From Mytilus californianus (taxonomy: Eukaryota > Mollusca > Bivalvia > Mytilida > Mytilidae), in assembly GCF_021869535.1 (NCBI RefSeq), contig NW_026262690.1:15587001-15651000 (forward strand): DNA of 64,000 nt, written 5' to 3'. Positions 58,761-64,000 of this stretch are shown piece after piece. The position numbers and the translations under genes are program-made. The notes under the pieces are model-generated. The model was not told the DNA's origin. It saw nothing but the letters and a program-made list of their open reading frames with translations, and made no database searches. Positions within the stretch are counted from its first letter, which is position 1, and the number at the start of each line of letters is the position of its first letter.

Positions 58761-60268
58761 TCACAGATAACGACGGATATGTTTTAATTGTCATAACCAC
58801 AATCCTGTCCAATTTTCCCCGAATGTGACCTACCGAATTAGACTTATCACTAGGTTTGTACTTACATGAACAACACGAAGGGTGGCACATAAGGAGCAGG
58901 AACTGCTTACCCTTCCGAAGCACATGAGAATTCCCCCGGTATTTGGTTGGGTTTGTTTTGCTCAGTCCGTATTTCTTTTTATATAATTGTTGTCTTTTCG
59001 TCTTTTTTCGTTTCGTGTTTCGTTTATAAAGATTATCTCTTCAGCCGTTGAAATTCTAAGAAAAAGGTTTTTGTCTTCTCAGGAATTTCCAACAAAAACA
59101 GGATTTTGATATTGTGACAGTAACTATCTGTTTATATAGCTCAAATTACATGTACTTCAGAATCATGAGTAAAGTGACTTCTCGTTTTGAAATTGACAAA
59201 GGAAATAGCCCGAACTCTAAAAGGAACGAGACCAGATGCGTCGACAGGATAAGCGTTAGCATATTGCAAAATCATTAGTAAACGATGTAAAATACTTGCT
59301 TTACAGAAGTTCCTCTTTTGTTTACATATTTCTTTCTATCTGCTGGTCCATTTTTAGTGTAAAACAAGTATAATCTACATCATAAGCGACCGAAATATTA
59401 TCTACAATTTTCAATCTCCATTACAGTATTCATGATTAGCAGTAAACGTGTTCGTTTATTATGAATTATCTTGTCTTTGTCACTTCTCCGGCGACAATGA
59501 AAATTGCAATAATATATTTTATACAGTTTTAAAAGTGCAGTTACTCCTAATGACGACTGGGGGATATGAATTAGGTCACTTTTGGTCTTCTTGTGATCGA
59601 AAGTAAAACACTTGTCAAAATGGGCCGTCCGTTTAGCTGTGTAGGATGTATAAATACGCATGAAAGTCCAATCAGAATTAGGGACGTTAAATCCGATGCC
59701 ATTAAATGTAGAGAGAGTGCCACGCGCTCTGCACGTAAATAATCCTGGCCACAACTCTTAATTTATGTTCCCATCCAATCTACCCTAACTTTCCAATGGC
59801 AGTTCACATTTCTCGACCTTTATCCCGGAAACCCCTATTAAAGGACATACCTAATATATCGATTGATAATTTGTATTCGTCCTGAAATATGTTTGAAATA
59901 TTTGCCACAAGACATTAAGCAGACAACAATCAATCAATCATAAGTGCAAAATTTACAAAACTCTTCGTAATTGTACCAGTATTCAAACAAAATCGATTAT
60001 TATTAATAATCTACATTAATTGTAATTGTCAGTTACGACAATAAGCACGACTTACGATATCATTGCGCAACAACCTGCACAGGGGGTGCGAAAATTTTAA
60101 CCCATACTACCGTAAGTAAAATAAACCCCCATACGTCTTCGGCCTTACATCCAAAATCTTCAGAAACAATCAAACAATTTGATATGAACAAAGTATAAAA
60201 GTAAAGGTAAGATCAACAATCCTGCTTGTATCATATTGTAGTAGTGTCATTATAAAATAAGATAAAGA

Positions 60269-60274
60269 TTTATT
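60269..60274 (-). promoter_or_regulatory. NINJ: Candidate polyadenylation signal for ninjurin
   Basis: AATAAA on the minus strand begins only 12 nt after the stop codon, so the 3' UTR would be very short if this is used. Confidence 0.4.
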
Positions 60275-60285
60275 GTGTGTAACAT

Positions 60286-60624
60286 TTAATCGTCTTCATC
60301 GTCCGCCTTTAAACCAAGGGCACCAATAAAAGCACTAAAAATCAATACAAACAGAATGAGAATAATGCTTGCAATTATAAGTTTTTCCAATGATTTTTTT
60401 CTAATATTGTTCATATATTCTGTAGTTCCGATGATCAGTAAAAGAACAGCGACCACAATTATAACAAATAACGATAGAGCAATGAACACAATCATAGGAA
60501 CAAAATACTCATATGACGGTCCCGCCTTGATCACTGCTTTCAGTATAGCTACATTTGATGCTAGCAATGCTACATCCAATAGTCCCTGTCCTAATGTTTT
60601 TTTCTTATCATAGGATCTTTTATC
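60286..60624 (-). CDS. NINJ: Ninjurin exon 2
   Basis: Acceptor TATTTCAG, then DKRSYDKKKTLGQGLLDVAL. The stop TAA is at 60288-60286. Confidence 0.95.
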   Translation of the reverse strand, partial: DKRSYDKKKTLGQGLLDVALLASNVAILKAVIKAGPSYEYFVPMIVFIALSLFVIIVVAVLLLIIGTTEYMNNIRKKSLEKLIIASIILILFVLIFSAFIGALGLKADDEDD

Positions 60625-62138
60625 CTGAAATATTGAAAAGAGCCAATGAATTAAATATGTATAATACGGCAAAGTGCATTGCATTTTGAAGCAAGTTTCA
60701 AAAATCGAAAGTCGAACATAACTTTAGAAGAAAAGAAAAACCTCTAAAAAAAGCATTATCAGATAGATTGATGATTTGATAAAGGAACTATTAACTTGCA
60801 AATGATTAGCAGAACTTGGATGTAATCATTTATTTCAAATCTCGTCACATAATTATCATTTAAATAAAAACTACGGTTTGATATTACCCCTGGTAAGGTA
60901 CCTGGAAAATGAAGACCAACTTATGAATATAGTATTCACTTTTGTTAAGTAACAAGGTACGTGAAATAATTTACGACAGCCGACTATACAGCATGGTTTT
61001 TCTCATAGCTGAAGGCCGTACGGTTGCCTATAATTGCTTACATAAACTTCATTTGACCTTTGGTGGATAGATGTCTCATTGGCAGTCATACCACATCTCC
61101 TTATTTTCATATAATAGATGAATATACAATATGCTAGCATTGTTTGAAAATACAAAATTTTCTTTTGAACGATGTGCAAACACGAAGCTTGCAGAGATTT
61201 CTGACTGTTTCTTTCTACAGATCGTTATTTTAGACTGTCAGATGATTGGCTTTTGTTTTTATAAACAACAATTCAATATATTAAATATACTCAATTGAAA
61301 ATTGAATACATTTTCTACAAAAATCATAGTAACAAATTTCGTGTTTTAGATCATAAAAAGTCTTACTTTGTGAAAAACCGTATTGATTCCAAAAACAAAT
61401 TAATTAAATATAATATTCTTAAGTGCTTTATTGGATTTACCTGAAATAAGAAGGCATAAACCCAAAAGTTTGAAAGCCAGGAATGTTTACATACAAAAAT
61501 TTTGAAAAGGTATAGTAGAATAAAATAAAAATGTAAATGATCGACAAACATAGTATATATATTTGTTTAGGGGCCAGCTGAAGGACGCCTCCGGGTGAGG
61601 AATTTCTCGCTGCATTGAAGACCTGTTGGCGACCTTCTGCTGTTGTCTGTTCTATGGTCGGGTTGTTGTCTCTTTGACACATTCCCCATTTCCATTCTCA
61701 ATTTGATAGAAATGAATCCATAAAAAAATTCTTGATCAGTAATGGAGTTATTTCCCTTACGTGATGCGCGTTTTCCTTTTGCATTTTTAGGTATTTTCCT
61801 TGAAAGCTCTAATTGATAGAGGGAAACGACAAGCAGTTGAAATGATCAGTAAATGATTATCTACATTTAAGCCAAATATGATCGAAATTGACAATTGACT
61901 CCTATATGAGTTATTGTGCTTAAATTATAATGTTTCCCCTATTAGTGCTTTTTTTTTATTATTTTGATATGATTATTTCAAGCTGACGTTTATCCCACAT
62001 ATCACAGCCACTATTGTGTGTATTCATAAGAAATAAAAGATTTGTTTACAGATGTCAACTTACCGATTTCTTAATATTTTGCTGTCTTGGCTTTGATGTT
62101 TCCGACGCCACTACTTCATTAGATTTTCCTTTCGGCAT
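60286..62138 (-). CDS. NINJ: Ninjurin, complete, two exons, 137 aa
   Basis: Join on the minus strand: 62138-62064 (25 codons) and 60624-60286 (112 codons plus stop), phase 0 junction, donor GTAAGT, acceptor ATTTCAG. Exon 1 is a polar N-terminal tail, MPKGKSNEVVASETSKPRQQ. Exon 2 carries the family core KKTLGQGLLDVALLASNVAI (34-53), then TM1 (~66-91) and TM2 (~107-126), ending in an acidic tail KADDEDD. Length and layout match ninjurins (about 140-150 aa). Ninjurins are small plasma-membrane proteins: mammalian NINJ1 oligomerises to rupture the membrane in lytic cell death, and fly ninjurin A acts in adhesion and stress. The amphipathic helix before TM1 is the part that inserts into membrane in NINJ1. 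Whether this one lyses cells is inference. Confidence 0.93.
60990..61112 (-). repeat. Dispersed repeat family C, fragment, in the ninjurin intron
   Basis: GGCCGTACGGTTGCCTATAA and TGTCTCATTGGCAGTCATAC on the plus strand. Confidence 0.7.
61585..61715 (+). repeat. Dispersed repeat family E, in the ninjurin intron
   Basis: CGCCTCCGGGTGAGGAATTT, GTTGTCTGTTCTATGGTCGG and CCATTTCCATTCTCAATTT. Confidence 0.75.
62064..62138 (-). CDS. NINJ: Ninjurin exon 1
   Basis: 75 nt, too short to stand out. ATG at 62138-62136, donor GTAAGT at 62063. Encodes the polar N terminus. Confidence 0.85.
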
Positions 62139-62699
62139 CCTTTCTTCTAATTTGTCAGAAAATATTAGAGAAAAGACTTGAAATTCACATCCGTTGTATT
62201 TTTAACGTAAAAGATTTATTTCATATGTGGGTACAGTCTGTTTTGGTTACTAATTATGTTGTGATTTATTCACATCGACTGAAAATCACGATCCAGGTTA
62301 TTAAAATTTTGTTAGCAAACGATGCGAATAAACCCACAATACCATCCATATATGACCCATTATCAATTTTGTGTATTCACATTTTCAAATATTTTATACC
62401 AGGATACCAGGGAGAATGAATAGACCATTGACAGTTGTATCGATTTTAACACTCTCAATAAAAATTGACTGAAATGTATTTTCCTACCTTATACATCAAA
62501 AGGTACATGATAGTTTTGATCTTCTGTTATTATTGCTATCTGCTATTCTTCAATAGGAATCGAGATACACTTCTTGATATTCTGTATAACTGAATAATAT
62601 GAATCTTGATACATTTGTTATTTGTTATTGTCTTATCTTGTATAAATGCACGTTATCATGTTGTATTAATAACTTAAATTTATTGAGTTATATAAATTA

Positions 62700-62820
62700 T
62701 TTCATATAAACGTTTGATATAATTACTTCATATAATGGTTTGATATGATTGCTTCATAATTTTGTTTGATATGATTTCTTCTTATCATTGTTTGATATGA
62801 TAACCTCATATTATTGTGCA
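62700..62820. repeat. ~30-bp degenerate tandem repeat upstream of ninjurin
   Basis: Four to five units of GTTTGATATGATT.CTTCATA lie about 560-680 bp upstream of the ninjurin start codon. Confidence 0.75.
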
Positions 62821-64000
62821 TTGGAGATCATGATGTCCTGTTTTCTTCCTGTAACTGTCTTATATGAATAAATCACATTATCCTATACTAGCGTGTTCTT
62901 ATAAAATATGACATAAAACACAATTTTGATTTGATGACAGCTTTCGTCATTTACTACTGTTCAGTTTCATTTCTTTCCTTTCTTTTATAATGGAGCACTA
63001 CCCTAGGGTATCAAAGTGAAGACTATGCATATTTGTGTGAAATAAAACTATCCGCACCCATTTAAAAAGAAAAATGTCTATGTAAATAATAATTTACTTT
63101 TAAAGAAATCATACTAAAAAAATGCAACTGTGCAGTATGTTACAAAAGAATGTTCACGTCACACAAATAAAATACGATTATTTTCAAGAGGTAATGCATT
63201 GTAAAAATAAAATTGAGAATGGAAACGGGGAATGTGTCAAAGAGACAACAGCCCGATCAAAGAGCAGAAAACAGCCGAAGGCTGTACATATTTCATAGAA
63301 GACATGTTGGGTGTATATAAATATAAATGTAGGTGGTGGGATTATTTCAAAATCAGAACGTATAAACATGAATGTATCCATCACAAGTTTTAAGTTCATA
63401 TATTAAATAAATGAAGTAAACGATTTTTAACTAACAGGTTATTTCCTACTCTATTGATAAAATCTTTGTCTCTATGTTCAGCAACAGCTATTTGTCTAAT
63501 TTATAAATAAAATATATTACTTTAGATGTATTTGGCCAAACCTTTTCGGATTTTAGGTCTCAATGCTCGCCAACTTCGTACTTTATTTGTTTTTTTTTGT
63601 TTAACGTTTTGATTCGAGCGTCCCTGATGAGTCTTTTGTAGACGAAACGCACGTCTGGCGTGCACATTTTGTATCCTCGTATATATGATAAGTTTATTCC
63701 CACCTAATGATTTATGTTTTTCTGGAAATATTAATGTGGTAACGTGGTAACGTGGTAGTTTCGTATATTTTTATATCATATTGTATCTTATGTTAAATTT
63801 GATAATTCTATATTTTTTATCTAACTTTATTATTTCAGAAGATATAGTCAATACCACTGTAGTATTATATTTATTACCTTAAAATTATGCATGGTTAAAT
63901 TAGACTGAGTGTAAATATCAGGCTCCTTCAGGTGTGAATGTATCAGGTGTTTCAATTAAGTTTTATTAATATTGATTAGTTCTCAATTATTTTGCGAGAA
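62821..64000. other. Right edge, upstream of ninjurin, no further gene seen
   Basis: Holds family E at 63210-63290 (-), family D at 63535-63690 (+; GTAGACGAAACGCACGTCTG) and AT-rich sequence. The ninjurin promoter may be here but no element can be assigned. Confidence 0.5.

Noticed and set aside
58549-58923. 124-codon minus-strand frame
   Set aside because: It is antisense to a decayed retroelement RT fragment and family A, with no motif of its own.
59398-59754. 118-codon minus-strand frame
   Set aside because: No family resemblance, no splice-supported neighbours, and composition like the surrounding spacer.
61363-61682. Minus-strand frames inside the ninjurin intron, considered as an extra exon
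   Set aside because: They overlap dispersed repeat family E, and the two ninjurin exons already join in phase without them.

Overview
This is a eukaryotic, AT-rich, intron-rich window. It most likely comes from a mytilid bivalve (Mytilus or a close relative). That assignment is an inference: several dispersed repeats look to me like families common in mussel genomes, and the proteins are animal-type. No database search was possible.

Three protein-coding genes can be assembled exon by exon from splice sites, phase continuity and family resemblance. (1) Positions 1-14675, minus strand: the 5' portion of an ATP6AP2 (renin/prorenin receptor, V-ATPase accessory protein 2) orthologue. Five exons (14675-14615, 7933-7791, 5202-5068, 4050-3952, 828-640) join to 627 nt, or 209 codons. 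The rest, including the membrane anchor, lies beyond position 1. (2) Positions 21963-54550, plus strand: a complete filamin-family actin-crosslinker of the jitterbug (jbug) type. It has 21 coding exons, 1,116 aa, three calponin-homology domains and eight filamin-type Ig repeats. (3) Positions 62138-60286, minus strand: a complete two-exon ninjurin of 137 aa. Genes 1 and 2 are divergent, and genes 2 and 3 are convergent.

The most striking feature is in the introns. At least eight splice junctions in the two large genes lie inside or beside tandem arrays whose unit is a copy of the junction itself (end of exon plus donor, or acceptor plus start of exon). In ATP6AP2 these are the exon-2 donor (86 bp, 11 copies), the exon-4 acceptor (69 bp, 12 copies at an exact period), the exon-4 donor (33 bp, 24 units in two blocks) and the exon-5 donor (about 115-128 bp, 4 copies). 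In jbug they are the exon-8 donor (about 60 bp, many copies), the exon-20 donor (decayed array), the exon-17 donor (one decayed extra copy) and the exon-5 acceptor (degenerate array). The 33-bp array is in frame, open, and repeats a strong GTAAGT donor every 11 codons. It could therefore yield a ladder of in-frame isoforms.

The remaining DNA is introns and spacers packed with dispersed repeats, three copies of one retroelement RT fragment, a broken LINE 3' end, a non-autonomous hAT-like element with an 8-bp target duplication (12305-14061), a nested element pair (2366-3510), other minisatellites and a near-perfect 41-bp palindrome. I saw no tRNA, rRNA or CRISPR features.
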